Source: Streptomyces sp. NBC_01485
GTDB lineage: Bacteria; Actinomycetota; Actinomycetes; Streptomycetales; Streptomycetaceae
DNA length: 64,000 nt
Assembly: GCF_036227125.1 (NCBI RefSeq)
Contig: NZ_CP109435.1
Location: 8,370,001-8,434,000 of the forward strand
Direction: 5' to 3'
How positions within the stretch are numbered: position 1 is the stretch's first letter; each line of letters starts with the position of its first letter. Shown piece by piece: positions 53,972 to 62,225 of the stretch. The notes below the pieces were generated by a model, which was not told where the DNA came from, did no database searches, and saw only the letters and a program-made list of their open reading frames with translations. Made by a program: the position numbers and the translations under genes.

Positions 53972-54961
53972 ATGAAGACCACCTGGCGGAGCGCCTCACT
54001 CGCGGCGGGCACTGTGGCCGTTCTGGCGCTGACTACGGCGTGCGGATCGGAAAGCGGCACGTCGGCGTCGAGCCAGAACGTCGGGGCCACGGCTCCCGCC
54101 GGTGGCATCGCGGGCGTCGGCGGCGGCTACGGCGGTGTCGGCGCCGGTGCGAGCGCCAGTGCCAGTGCCCCGGCCGGTGTCGGCGCGGGTACGGGCACCG
54201 ACACCGGTGCCCAGTCCACCGATGCCGGTGAGCTGGCCATCTCCGCGAACGCCGAGCTCGGCAAGATCCTTACCGACAGTGCAGGCAAGACCCTCTACCG
54301 CTTCGACGCGGACACCGCTGAGCCCCCGAAGTCCAACTGCGAGGGCGACTGCGCGACCACCTGGCCGCCGGTGTCCGCCGACGACATCAGCGCCGGCGAC
54401 GGCATCGACAAGTCGCTGCTGGGCGAGACCACCCGTCCCGACGGCAGCAAGCAGCTCACCGTGGGCGGCTGGCCCGCCTACTACTACGCGAAGGACGCCA
54501 ACCCCGGTGACACCACCGGCCAGGGCGTGGGCAACAAGTGGTTCGCGCTGGCTCCCGACGGCAAGAAGGCCAAGACGGAGTCCCAGTCCGCCCTGGCGGG
54601 GCTGTCCGTGCGCAAGGACCCGAAGCTGGGCGACATCGTCGTCGACAAGAACGGCATGACGGTCTACCGCTTCCTCAAGGACAAGGCGTGGCCCAAGCCG
54701 GTGTCGAACTGCAACGGTGCCTGCCTGGAGAAGTGGCCGGTCGTCGCGCCGGTCGAGGCCAACGACACCGAGGGCGTCCAGAAGAAGGGCCTCATGAGCT
54801 TCACCCGGGGCGACGGCGTCAAGCAGCAGACGGTCAACTGCTCGCCTATCTACACCTTCACCGGTGACAAGGCCGCCGGCGACACCAACGGCCAGGGTGT
54901 GGGCGGCACGTGGTACGCCGTCGCGCCCGACGGAAAGCTGGTCGGAGCGCCGGCGCAGTAG
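53972..54961 (+). CDS. SCO0930 family lipoprotein with two COG4315-like repeats
   Basis: A 329-residue lipoprotein. Signal peptide with lipobox LTTAC, Cys24 being lipidated. A Gly/Ala/Ser-rich linker to about residue 80 precedes two homologous beta domains. Each carries the secreted-repeat pattern: LGKILTDSAGKTLYRFDAD, NCEGDCATTWPP, then PAYYYAKDANPGDTTGQGVGNKWFALAPDGK; the second has NCNGACLEKWP, IYTFTGDKAAGDTNGQGVGGTWYAVAPDGK. Function is unknown; the type protein SCO0930 was linked to development in S. coelicolor as far as I recall. It ends at a strong terminator. Confidence 0.9.
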   Translation: MKTTWRSASLAAGTVAVLALTTACGSESGTSASSQNVGATAPAGGIAGVGGGYGGVGAGASASASAPAGVGAGTGTDTGAQSTDAGELAISANAELGKILTDSAGKTLYRFDADTAEPPKSNCEGDCATTWPPVSADDISAGDGIDKSLLGETTRPDGSKQLTVGGWPAYYYAKDANPGDTTGQGVGNKWFALAPDGKKAKTESQSALAGLSVRKDPKLGDIVVDKNGMTVYRFLKDKAWPKPVSNCNGACLEKWPVVAPVEANDTEGVQKKGLMSFTRGDGVKQQTVNCSPIYTFTGDKAAGDTNGQGVGGTWYAVAPDGKLVGAPAQ

Positions 54962-55286
54962 GGATCACCTCCCCAGGGCCGATCCCGCAGCTGCCCCGAT
55001 CACGCACGACCTCAGGTCCGCCCCCTCCGCGCCGCACGGAGGGGGCGGACCGTTGTGCTTGTCCGCCACCCGCGTCCTGTGCGTAGACTTTCGCCGCCCT
55101 GAGGGCCGCTCCGGAGCGCTCCGGGACGCCTCGGGCACTTTTCGTAGCCCTCGGGGTCGCCGATTCGGCACGTGCCGCAGGCAGTGACCGGGAACGGACG
55201 GTCAATTTCCGTTTCCACTCGCCCGTTTGGCGGGCGATCAGTAGCCTCAGCTCGAACACCGGATCGCCTACGCCTTGGAGAGATAG
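54962..55286. promoter_or_regulatory. Intergenic region: terminator then promoter of the methyltransferase-rmdA operon
   Basis: The first 90 bp hold the SCO0930-type gene's terminator. The rest is likely the operon promoter, with lower GC near 55200-55215 (GGTCAATTTCCGTTTCC), an interrupted inverted repeat GGAACGGA...TCCGTTTCC at 55191-55216, and a TCGCCCG/CGGGCGA hairpin at about 55220-55240. No gene is evident. Confidence 0.4.
55015..55051 (+). terminator. Strong hairpin terminator
   Basis: A perfect 15-bp stem GGTCCGCCCCCTCCG and complement with a seven-base loop, 54 bp after the SCO0930-type stop. Confidence 0.85.
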
Positions 55287-56099
55287 ATGGAGCGTCCCGC
55301 CTGGGCCCCTCGGAGCATCGACATCTCGGTGCCGAGCGTCTCGCGGATCTACGACTACTACCTGGGCGGGTCGCACAACTTCGAGGTCGACCGGGAAGCG
55401 GCCCGCAAGGCCATGGAGTTCATGCCGGGGCTGCCGAAGATCATGCAGGCGAACCGGGCGTTCATGCGCCGCGCCGTGCGGTACGCGGTCGCCGAGGGCG
55501 TCACCCAGTTCCTCGACATCGGCTCCGGAATCCCCACCTTCGGCAACGTCCACGAGGTCGCCCAGGCGGCCGGCCCCGGGGCGCGTGTGGTCTATGTCGA
55601 CCATGACCCGGTGGCCGTCGCGCACAGCCAGGAGGTGCTGGCCGGCAACGCCGACGCCGACGTCGTGGCCGCCGATCTGCGCAAGCCGCACGAGATCCTC
55701 GGCAGCCCGCAGGTGGAGCAACTGATCGACCTGGAGCGGCCGGTGGCGCTGCTGCTCGTCGCGATACTGCACTTCGTGGAGGACGCGGACGACCCGTACG
55801 AGACGGTGGCCGAGTTCGCCGCCGCGCTCGCGCCGGGCAGTCTGCTCGTGCTCACGCATGCCTCGTACGAGGGAATCCCGTTGCCGCCGGAGCGGACCCA
55901 GGGCGCGGTGGACGTGTACAAGGACATTCGCAACCCGCTGATCATGCGCTCGCGTGCCGAGATCGAGCGGTTCTTCGAGGGGTACGACATGGTGGAACCG
56001 GGACTGGTGCCGATGCCGCGCTGGCGGCCGGACACGGCGCCGGAGGACGAGGACCCGTGGGGCTTCTCCGGTTTCGCCGGCGTGGGGCGTACGGCGTGA
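55287..56099 (+). CDS. DUF574 SAM-dependent methyltransferase
   Basis: A 270-residue actinobacterial S-adenosyl methyltransferase (PF04672). Typical start RPAWAPRSIDISVPSVSRIYDYYLGG, the SAM-binding motif QFLDIGSGIPTFGNVHEVAQ, acidic strand end VVYVDHDPVAVAH, and VALLLVAILHFVEDADDP. The substrate is unknown for the family. TTGGAGAG precedes the ATG. Its TGA overlaps the GTG of the c-di-GMP enzyme gene, so the two are translationally coupled. Confidence 0.92.
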   Translation: MERPAWAPRSIDISVPSVSRIYDYYLGGSHNFEVDREAARKAMEFMPGLPKIMQANRAFMRRAVRYAVAEGVTQFLDIGSGIPTFGNVHEVAQAAGPGARVVYVDHDPVAVAHSQEVLAGNADADVVAADLRKPHEILGSPQVEQLIDLERPVALLLVAILHFVEDADDPYETVAEFAAALAPGSLLVLTHASYEGIPLPPERTQGAVDVYKDIRNPLIMRSRAEIERFFEGYDMVEPGLVPMPRWRPDTAPEDEDPWGFSGFAGVGRTA

Positions 56100-58231
56100 G
56101 TGCGGAGCCGGACGGTCCGGAGGACAGACTGCGGCGGTTCGTGACGATCTGGAGCCGGGCCGTGTTCCCGGTGACCTCGACGTCGCTGACCCGGCCCGAG
56201 CTGGAACAGCGACTTCTGCCGCTGGCGCGGCGGTTGCGCGAGGCGCTGCTGGAGCGGGCCTTCGACGCCGAGGCGGGCAAGACGGTGGGCGCCGCCCTCG
56301 TCGACGCGCACTGCACCGACCCCGAGGCGCTGAGCAGATCGCTCGACTGCGTCGACGCCTACCTGGTGCTCTACTGCGGCGAGGACGGCCCCCAGGAGGA
56401 CCTGCGCACCCGTGCCTCGCGGCTGCAGCACGCCATGGCGGCCGGGTTCGCGCAGGCGCTGCGCGAGCGCACGCTCGCCGAGCAGGAGGCCATCGCCCAG
56501 GCCGCGTTGCGCGCCCAGGGTGTCGTCGCACAGGCGCTGCACGCGAGCGAGGCCCGCTTCCGCGCGGTCTTCGAGGGCGCCGCGATAGGAATCGGCATCG
56601 CCGACCTGGACGGCAACGTCCTCCAGATCAACGGGGCGTTGCTGCGCATGTTCGGCGGCTCCGAGCAGACCCTGCGCGGCCGCAGGGTCCAGGAGCTGAC
56701 CCATCCCGAGGACGCGCCGCAGACCTGGAAGCTCTACGACGAACTCGTCCGCGGCGACCGCGAGCACTACCACACGGAGAAGCCGTTCAGCCGCCCCGAC
56801 GGCACGGTCCTGTGGACCAACCTGACGGTCTCCCTGCTGCGCGACGCCGACGGCGAACCGCAGTACACGCTGGCCCTGATGGAGGACACCACCGAGCGCC
56901 GGCTGCTCAACCTCCGGCTGCGCTACGAGGCCACCCACGACGCGCTGACCGGCCTGCCCAACCGCACCCTGTTCTTCGAACGCCTGGAGAAGGCGCTCGG
57001 GGCCGGCGAGGGCCAGCGCTTCGGTCTGTGCTACCTCGACCTGGACGGTTTCAAGACGATCAACGACAGCCTCGGCCACGCGGCCGGCGACCGGCTGCTC
57101 GTCGAGGTCGCCGACCGGCTGCAGTCCTGCGCGACGGCGCCCGGCGAGATGGTCGCGCGCCTGGGCGGCGACGAGTTCGTGGCGCTGACCACCGGCCCCG
57201 ACACCCGCCACGAGGTCGACGAACTCGCCGCGCGCATCATGAACGCCCTGCTCGCACCGGTCAGCATCGACGGCCGGGAGCTGACCGTGCGCGGCAGCAT
57301 CGGCATCGTCGAGGGGCCGGCCGGGGAACGCAGCGCGGCGGAGGTGCTGCGCAGCGCCGACATCACCATGTACCGGGCCAAGTCGGCGGGCGGCAACCGC
57401 TTCGAGCTCGCCGACCCCGAGGCCGACGCCCGCGCGATCACCCGGCACGGCCTGACCACGGCGCTCCCGGCGGCCCTCGAACGGGGCGAGTTCTTCATCG
57501 AGTACCAGCCGCTCGTCCACCTCGGCGACGGCAGTGTGCGCGGCGCGGAGGCCCTGGTGCGCTGGCTGCACCCGCAGCACGGGGTGCTCGGCCCCGACCG
57601 GTTCATCCCGCTCGCCGAGCACACCGGGCTGATCGTGCCGCTGGGCCGCTGGGTCCTGGAGGAGTCGGTACGGCAGGCCGGCGAGTGGCGGGAGCGCAAC
57701 GGGGACACCGCCCCCGTCCGCATCAACGTCAACCTCTCCCCGTGCCAGCTCACCCACCCCGGTCTGGTGCAGGACACCGTCGACATCCTGGAGCGGGCGG
57801 GCCTCGCACCGGAGGCCCTGTGCCTGGAGGTGACGGAGTCGGCGCTCATCGGAGCCGACGACGACCTGCTCAAACCGCTGCGCCGGCTCGCCGAGATGGG
57901 CGTCGACATCGCCCTGGACGACTTCGGCACCGGCTACTCCAACCTGGCCAACCTGCGCCGTCTCCCGGTGAGCGTGCTCAAGCTGGACCGCTCCTTCACC
58001 CAGGGCATGCAGCAGTTCCCGGCGGACCCCGTCGACCTCAAGATCGTCGAGGGGATCGTGTCGCTCGCCCACAGCCTGAACCTCGCGGTCACGGTGGAGG
58101 GCGTGGAGACCGGCGCGCAGGCCGAGCAGCTCCGCATACTGGGCTGCGACACGGCCCAGGGCTGGTACTACGCCCGCCCGGGCCCGGCGGACCGGCTCCA
58201 CGAACTGGCCCTGGTGGACGCGACGGGGTGA
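56096..58231 (+). CDS. rmdA: PAS-GGDEF-EAL cyclic di-GMP enzyme (RmdA type)
   Basis: A 711-residue soluble protein. Residues 1-130 are helical; PAS at about 140-260 (ASEARFRAVFEGAAIGIGIA); GGDEF at 270-430 with the active-site GGDEF at 357-361; EAL at 445-700 with E485-A-L-VRW, NLSPCQL, LEVTESA, DDFGTGYSNL, LKLDRSF and VEGVET all intact. Both synthesis and hydrolysis of c-di-GMP look possible. Architecture and neighbours fit S. coelicolor RmdA (SCO0928, from memory), a phosphodiesterase affecting development. GTG start overlaps the upstream stop; the 3' end overlaps the next GTG. Confidence 0.9.
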   Translation: MSAEPDGPEDRLRRFVTIWSRAVFPVTSTSLTRPELEQRLLPLARRLREALLERAFDAEAGKTVGAALVDAHCTDPEALSRSLDCVDAYLVLYCGEDGPQEDLRTRASRLQHAMAAGFAQALRERTLAEQEAIAQAALRAQGVVAQALHASEARFRAVFEGAAIGIGIADLDGNVLQINGALLRMFGGSEQTLRGRRVQELTHPEDAPQTWKLYDELVRGDREHYHTEKPFSRPDGTVLWTNLTVSLLRDADGEPQYTLALMEDTTERRLLNLRLRYEATHDALTGLPNRTLFFERLEKALGAGEGQRFGLCYLDLDGFKTINDSLGHAAGDRLLVEVADRLQSCATAPGEMVARLGGDEFVALTTGPDTRHEVDELAARIMNALLAPVSIDGRELTVRGSIGIVEGPAGERSAAEVLRSADITMYRAKSAGGNRFELADPEADARAITRHGLTTALPAALERGEFFIEYQPLVHLGDGSVRGAEALVRWLHPQHGVLGPDRFIPLAEHTGLIVPLGRWVLEESVRQAGEWRERNGDTAPVRINVNLSPCQLTHPGLVQDTVDILERAGLAPEALCLEVTESALIGADDDLLKPLRRLAEMGVDIALDDFGTGYSNLANLRRLPVSVLKLDRSFTQGMQQFPADPVDLKIVEGIVSLAHSLNLAVTVEGVETGAQAEQLRILGCDTAQGWYYARPGPADRLHELALVDATG

Positions 58232-58668
58232 GCGGCGTGAACGACGACGGATACGACGTGAACGAAGACGGATACGACGCGAAGGACGACGTGAAGGACG
58301 ACGTGAACGCGGCGATCGCCGGCGAGCTGGCCCTCATGGATCCCGCCGTGCGCGCCTCCCGCGCCGACTTCGAGCGGCTGCTCGACCCCGAGTTCGTCGA
58401 GGTCGGCTCCTCGGGCCGCCGCTACACGTACGCGGACATGCTGGCCTGGCTGCCCGAGCATGCGGGCAGCGCGCGGGGCGGCCCCCGCTACGAGCCGTCG
58501 GCGATCGAGGGCGTCCTGCTGGCCCCCGGCCTGGTCCACCTCACCTACGAGACGGACTTCGACGGCCACCGCGCCCGCCGCAGCTCGCTCTGGCGCAGGC
58601 GGAGCGAGGAGACGGGCTGGCGGATATACTACCACCAGGGGACACCGGTACCGCCCGAGGCCGCGTGA
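58228..58668 (+). CDS. NTF2-like/DUF4440 family protein with repetitive acidic N-terminus
   Basis: A 146-residue protein. Residues 4-24 are a Asp/Gly/Asn-rich stretch from tandem DNA repeats. Residues 28-146 fit an SnoaL/DUF4440 cone fold: helix AAIAGELALMDPAVRASRADF, LLDPEFVEVGSSGRRYTYADML and LVHLTYETDFDGHRARRSSLWRR. The family binds or converts small molecules; function here unknown. The first GTG overlaps the rmdA stop, but in-frame GTGs at 58237, 58258 and 58291 could also serve as starts. Third gene of the methyltransferase-rmdA operon. Confidence 0.82.
   Translation: MSGVNDDGYDVNEDGYDAKDDVKDDVNAAIAGELALMDPAVRASRADFERLLDPEFVEVGSSGRRYTYADMLAWLPEHAGSARGGPRYEPSAIEGVLLAPGLVHLTYETDFDGHRARRSSLWRRRSEETGWRIYYHQGTPVPPEAA
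58237..58302 (+). repeat. In-frame tandem repeats at the start of the NTF2-like gene
   Basis: Two 21-bp copies differing at one base (58237-58257 and 58258-58278), then two 12-bp copies of a related unit (GCGAAGGACGAC, GTGAAGGACGAC). Both unit lengths are multiples of three, so copy number can change without a frameshift. Confidence 0.8.
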
Positions 58669-58687
58669 CACGCACCCGTCCCGGCCG

Positions 58688-59515
58688 TCAGCCCGCTTCC
58701 GCCACGGACATGGCAGCCCGGACGAGGGCGGCTGTCGCCGTCGAGCGGGACTGCTGCGGCCAGGCGATCGTCAGGACCGCGGGCGGGGCATCCAACACCG
58801 GGCGGTAGACGACGCCCGGACGCGGGTAGCGGACGGCGACGGAGGCGGGGAGCAGCGGCACGACCCGGCCCAGGCCGACCAGGGTGAGCAGTTGGGCGAG
58901 GTCGTGGCCCTGGCTGCGGATCTCGTGCAGGTACTGGGGCAGGTCGCCGGGGCGCAGGTCCAGGTCGGCCAGGGTCAGGCGGTCACGGGCGGCGAGCGGG
59001 TGGCTCGTGGCGAGGGCGGCGACGCGCGGCTCGGTCGTGAGCGTCTCGGCGTCGAGGCCGGCGTGGTCGAACGGCTCGTAGATCAGGGCGGCATCGGCCT
59101 CGCCGAGCCGCAGCAGCCGGGGCTGCTCCTGCCAGCCGGACAGGCGGACGGTGACCGGCAGCGCCTCCGGCTCCTGTGCGTAGCGTGCGCACAGTGCCTC
59201 CAGCAGCCCCCCGTCACCGTCGGCCTTCATGGCCAGGACGAGCCTCGGCTCCGTGGCCGCCGCCCGCCGGGCCCGTCGACCGGCGGCCTCCAGCGCGTCC
59301 AGCGCCGTCCTGGCCTCGGTCAGCAGCACGGTCCCCGCCGGGGTCAGCGCCACGCTGTGGGTGGTCCGCGCGAACAGGGTGACGCCCAGCTCCGTCTCCA
59401 GTCGGCGGATCGCCCGGGACAGCGGCGGCGGCGAGATGCCCAACCGCTCGGCCGCGCGGGCGAAGTTGAGCTCCTCGGCGACGGCGACGAAGTAGCGCAG
59501 CGGACGGGACTCCAC
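58688..59515 (-). CDS. LysR family transcriptional regulator
   Basis: A 275-residue regulator. The winged helix at 1-60 is RPLRYFVAVAEELNFARAAERLGISPPPLSRAIRRLETELGVTLFART; the effector domain at 90-270 is periplasmic-binding-like. GTG at 59515 with GAGGGGGCC ahead. Divergent from the NmrA-type gene, which it probably controls, as in many LysR-oxidoreductase pairs. The inducer is unknown. Confidence 0.9.
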   Translation of the reverse strand: MESRPLRYFVAVAEELNFARAAERLGISPPPLSRAIRRLETELGVTLFARTTHSVALTPAGTVLLTEARTALDALEAAGRRARRAAATEPRLVLAMKADGDGGLLEALCARYAQEPEALPVTVRLSGWQEQPRLLRLGEADAALIYEPFDHAGLDAETLTTEPRVAALATSHPLAARDRLTLADLDLRPGDLPQYLHEIRSQGHDLAQLLTLVGLGRVVPLLPASVAVRYPRPGVVYRPVLDAPPAVLTIAWPQQSRSTATAALVRAAMSVAEAG

Positions 59516-59640
59516 GGGCGGCCCCCTCGGTTCGGTATTGCTCTGAGGGTAACAACCGTGAGCGGAACGGTCCTTCAGTTCGGCGGCGCCAGGCAGCAGG
59601 CTCGACGGCATCCCAACCGCCTTTGTCCCTGGAGCAGTTC

Positions 59641-60531
59641 ATGATCGTCGTCACCACACCCACCGGGCAGATCGGCCGTGAGGTCGTCGCCCGCCTGCTC
59701 GACGCCGGCGAGGGTTCCGTACCGGTCCGGGTGATCGCCCGCGACCCCGCCGCGCTCGCCCCGCAGGTGCGCGAGCGCGTGGAAGTCGTCCACGGGTCGC
59801 ACGCCGACCCCGTCGTGCTGAAAGAGGCCTGTCAGGGTGCCGACCAGGTGTTCTGGCTGGTCCCGCCGACCTCGACCGCGCCCGACTCCGAGGCGCACTA
59901 CGGCGCCTTCACCGACCGGCTGTGCGAGGTGATCGAGGCGCAGGGCACGAAGCGGGTGGTGGCCGTCTCCACCCTCGGCCGTGGAGTCGCGCAGAACGCC
60001 GGGCTGATCTCCACCGGCCTCGCCATGGACGAGCGGATCGCGGCCACGGGCGTCCACTACCGGGCGCTGTGCCCGCCGGCCCTGATGGAGAACACGCTCC
60101 GCCAACTGGCCGCGATCCGTGACACCGGCGTGTTCGACACCTCGCACGTGGCCGACCGTGTGCTGCGGCTGTGCGCCACGCGCGACGTCGGCGCCGCGGC
60201 GGCCCGGCTGCTGCTCGACGACTCCTGGACCGGGCGGGCGGACGTCCCCCTGGTCGGTCCGGACGACCTGACCCCCGAGGGCATGGCCGCAGTGCTCGCC
60301 GAGGTGCTCGGCCGGCCCGTGCGCACCCGGTTCGCACCCGTCACCGAGCTGCGGGCGGGGCTGCTGCGTGCCGGGGCGACCGAGGACTGGGTCCGTTCCT
60401 ACACCGCCATGGTGACGGCCCAGAACGAGCAGGGTTTCTACGGCGCCTCCCAGCTCCCCACCCCCGGCCTCGCGCCCACCACCTTCCGCCAGTGGTGCGA
60501 GGAGGTGCTGCGGCCGGCGGCCGAGAGCTGA
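59641..60531 (+). CDS. NmrA-like NAD(P)-binding protein
   Basis: A 296-residue atypical short-chain dehydrogenase. Rossmann start MIVVTTPTGQIGREVVARLLDAG, then VHGSHADPVVLKEACQGADQVFWLVPPTS. It lacks a clear YxxxK catalytic pair. Members act as redox-sensing regulators or quinone/NADPH oxidoreductases. CTGGAG precedes the ATG. It is divergent from the LysR regulator and ends 4 bp from the stop of the convergent second LysR gene. Confidence 0.85.
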   Translation: MIVVTTPTGQIGREVVARLLDAGEGSVPVRVIARDPAALAPQVRERVEVVHGSHADPVVLKEACQGADQVFWLVPPTSTAPDSEAHYGAFTDRLCEVIEAQGTKRVVAVSTLGRGVAQNAGLISTGLAMDERIAATGVHYRALCPPALMENTLRQLAAIRDTGVFDTSHVADRVLRLCATRDVGAAAARLLLDDSWTGRADVPLVGPDDLTPEGMAAVLAEVLGRPVRTRFAPVTELRAGLLRAGATEDWVRSYTAMVTAQNEQGFYGASQLPTPGLAPTTFRQWCEEVLRPAAES

Positions 60532-60535
60532 CCGC

Positions 60536-61420
60536 TCATCTCTCCAGCAGCATCCGCTGCAACTCCCGCGCGGCCCGCGGCGGAGCCACGTCGCTGCGGT
60601 GGGCGAGGGCGATCGTGCGGTGCAGGCCGGGCCGGGTGAGCGGGGTGACCCGTAGCCCCCGGCCCGACCGGGCGGCCACCATCCGGGGGACGACGGCCAT
60701 CCCGAGCCCGGCCCGCACGAACCCGAGCACCGCGTCCATCTCCCCGCCCTCGACCGCGAAGTCCGGCTCGAACCCCTCCGCCCGGCACGCGGCCACGGTG
60801 AGTTCCCGCAGGTCGTAGCCGTGCCGGAACATTACCAGGCGCTCGCCCTCCAGATCGGCGATCCGTACGGTCCGGTGTCCGCCGCCCGGTTTGGGCACCT
60901 CGGGGGAGGACACCACGACCAGGTCCTCCCGCAGCAGTTCCACCGTCGTCAGCGCCGGGGACGGGGTCGGCAGGGGGAGCACCACCAGGGCCAGGTCCAG
61001 CGCGCCGCGGGCCAGCTCCCGGACGAGGTCGTGCGAGCCGCCCTCCTCGATCAGCAGCCGGATGCCCGGGTAGCGGTCGTGGAAGGCGCGCAGCACGTCC
61101 GGCAGCAGACCGGTGAGCAGACTCGGCGTCGCCCCGAGCCGTACCCGCCCGCTGCGCAACTGCACCAGCTCCTGCACCTCGTACCGCGCGGTCTCCGTGT
61201 CCGCCAGGATCCGCCGGGCCAGGGGCAGCAGTGCCTCGCCCGCGTCGGTGAGCGTGATGTTGCCGCGCGCCCGCAGGAACAGATCCGCGCCCAACTCCCG
61301 CTCCAGCGCCTTGATCTGCTGCGACAGCGAGGGCTGCGCGACATGTACGAGCTCGGCGGCCCGGGTGAAGTGCCGGGTCTCGGCGACCGCCACGAAGTAC
61401 TGGAGCTGCTGGAACTGCAT
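60536..61420 (-). CDS. LysR family regulator divergent from succinate dehydrogenase genes
   Basis: A 294-residue regulator with the winged helix LQYFVAVAETRHFTRAAELVHVAQPSLSQQIKALERELGADLFLR and a CysB/CbbR-like effector domain (LLPDVLRAFHDRYPGIRLLIEEGG). The ATG at 61420 fits the family start. It is divergent from sdhC, and a T-N11-A box lies in between, so it probably regulates the sdh operon and itself. In S. coelicolor the comparable position is SCO0925 beside SCO0924-0922, from memory. Confidence 0.91.
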   Translation of the reverse strand: MQFQQLQYFVAVAETRHFTRAAELVHVAQPSLSQQIKALERELGADLFLRARGNITLTDAGEALLPLARRILADTETARYEVQELVQLRSGRVRLGATPSLLTGLLPDVLRAFHDRYPGIRLLIEEGGSHDLVRELARGALDLALVVLPLPTPSPALTTVELLREDLVVVSSPEVPKPGGGHRTVRIADLEGERLVMFRHGYDLRELTVAACRAEGFEPDFAVEGGEMDAVLGFVRAGLGMAVVPRMVAARSGRGLRVTPLTRPGLHRTIALAHRSDVAPPRAARELQRMLLER

Positions 61421-61441
61421 CCAGCCATGATAGGCACCTCG

Positions 61442-61456
61442 ATAGGCGCAGGCTAT
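61442..61456. promoter_or_regulatory. LysR-type T-N11-A box
   Basis: ATAG-N7-CTAT palindrome (ATAGGCGCAGGCTAT) in the 95-bp divergent region between the LysR gene and sdhC, matching the LysR-type consensus. A partial ATAGG repeat lies 13 bp upstream. Confidence 0.55.
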
Positions 61457-61515
61457 GGAAACGAGCCGGACCATGTCTTGGACCGATGGGGTCGCCCGGC
61501 TCTAGCGTCTTGGCC

Positions 61516-62223
61516 ATGGCACTGGCAACGCGGACGGACCGACGGCCGTCGATGGCGCGCACCGTGTGGGACTCCTCCGTCGGCAAGAAGACGGTGATGG
61601 CCGTCAGCGGCCTGACCATGCTGCTGTACCTGGTCGTCCACATGATCGGGAACCTGAAGATCTTCTTCGGGCCGGGCGAGTTCAACCACTACGCGCACTG
61701 GCTGCGCACGGTCGGCGAGCCGTTCATGCACTACGAGTGGACGCTCTGGCTGATCCGCGTGGTGCTGGTCGTCGCGGTCGTCGCCCACGCCGTCTCCGCG
61801 TACCAGCTCAGCCGCCGCGACCTCAGGGCCCGGCCCAGCGGGTACGTGCACAGGAAGCCCCGGGCGAGCTACGCCACGCGCACCATGCGCTGGGGCGGGA
61901 TCATCCTCGGCCTGTTCATCGTCTGGCACGTCCTGGACCTCACGACCGGCACCGTGCACAGCGGCGGCTTCCAGGATGGCCATCCGTACCAGAACGTCGT
62001 GGACACCTTCTCCACCTGGTACGGCAACGTCGTCTACATCGTCGCGATGCTCGCGCTCGGCCTGCACGTGCGGCACGGCTTCTGGGCCGCGGCCCAGACC
62101 CTCGGCGTCGGCAGCCGCACCCGCGACCGCGCCCTGAAGACCATCGCGAACGTCCTCGCGCTGCTGCTCACGGCCGGCTTCGTCGCCGTACCCGTGGGCG
62201 TCATGACCGGAGTGGTGAGCTGA
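61516..62223 (+). CDS. sdhC: Succinate dehydrogenase cytochrome b subunit
   Basis: A 235-residue membrane anchor of the five-helix, single-subunit (type B-like) class: MAVSGLTMLLYLVVHMIGNLKIFFG, LIRVVLVVAVVAHAVSAYQL, IILGLFIVWHVLDL and YIVAMLALGLHVRHGFWAAAQ supply the histidines expected to bind haem. It passes electrons from the flavoprotein/iron-sulfur part to menaquinone. The ATG at 61516 starts the operon; sdhA follows after 2 bp. sdhB should follow beyond the window. Confidence 0.93.
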   Translation: MALATRTDRRPSMARTVWDSSVGKKTVMAVSGLTMLLYLVVHMIGNLKIFFGPGEFNHYAHWLRTVGEPFMHYEWTLWLIRVVLVVAVVAHAVSAYQLSRRDLRARPSGYVHRKPRASYATRTMRWGGIILGLFIVWHVLDLTTGTVHSGGFQDGHPYQNVVDTFSTWYGNVVYIVAMLALGLHVRHGFWAAAQTLGVGSRTRDRALKTIANVLALLLTAGFVAVPVGVMTGVVS

Positions 62224-62225
62224 AC

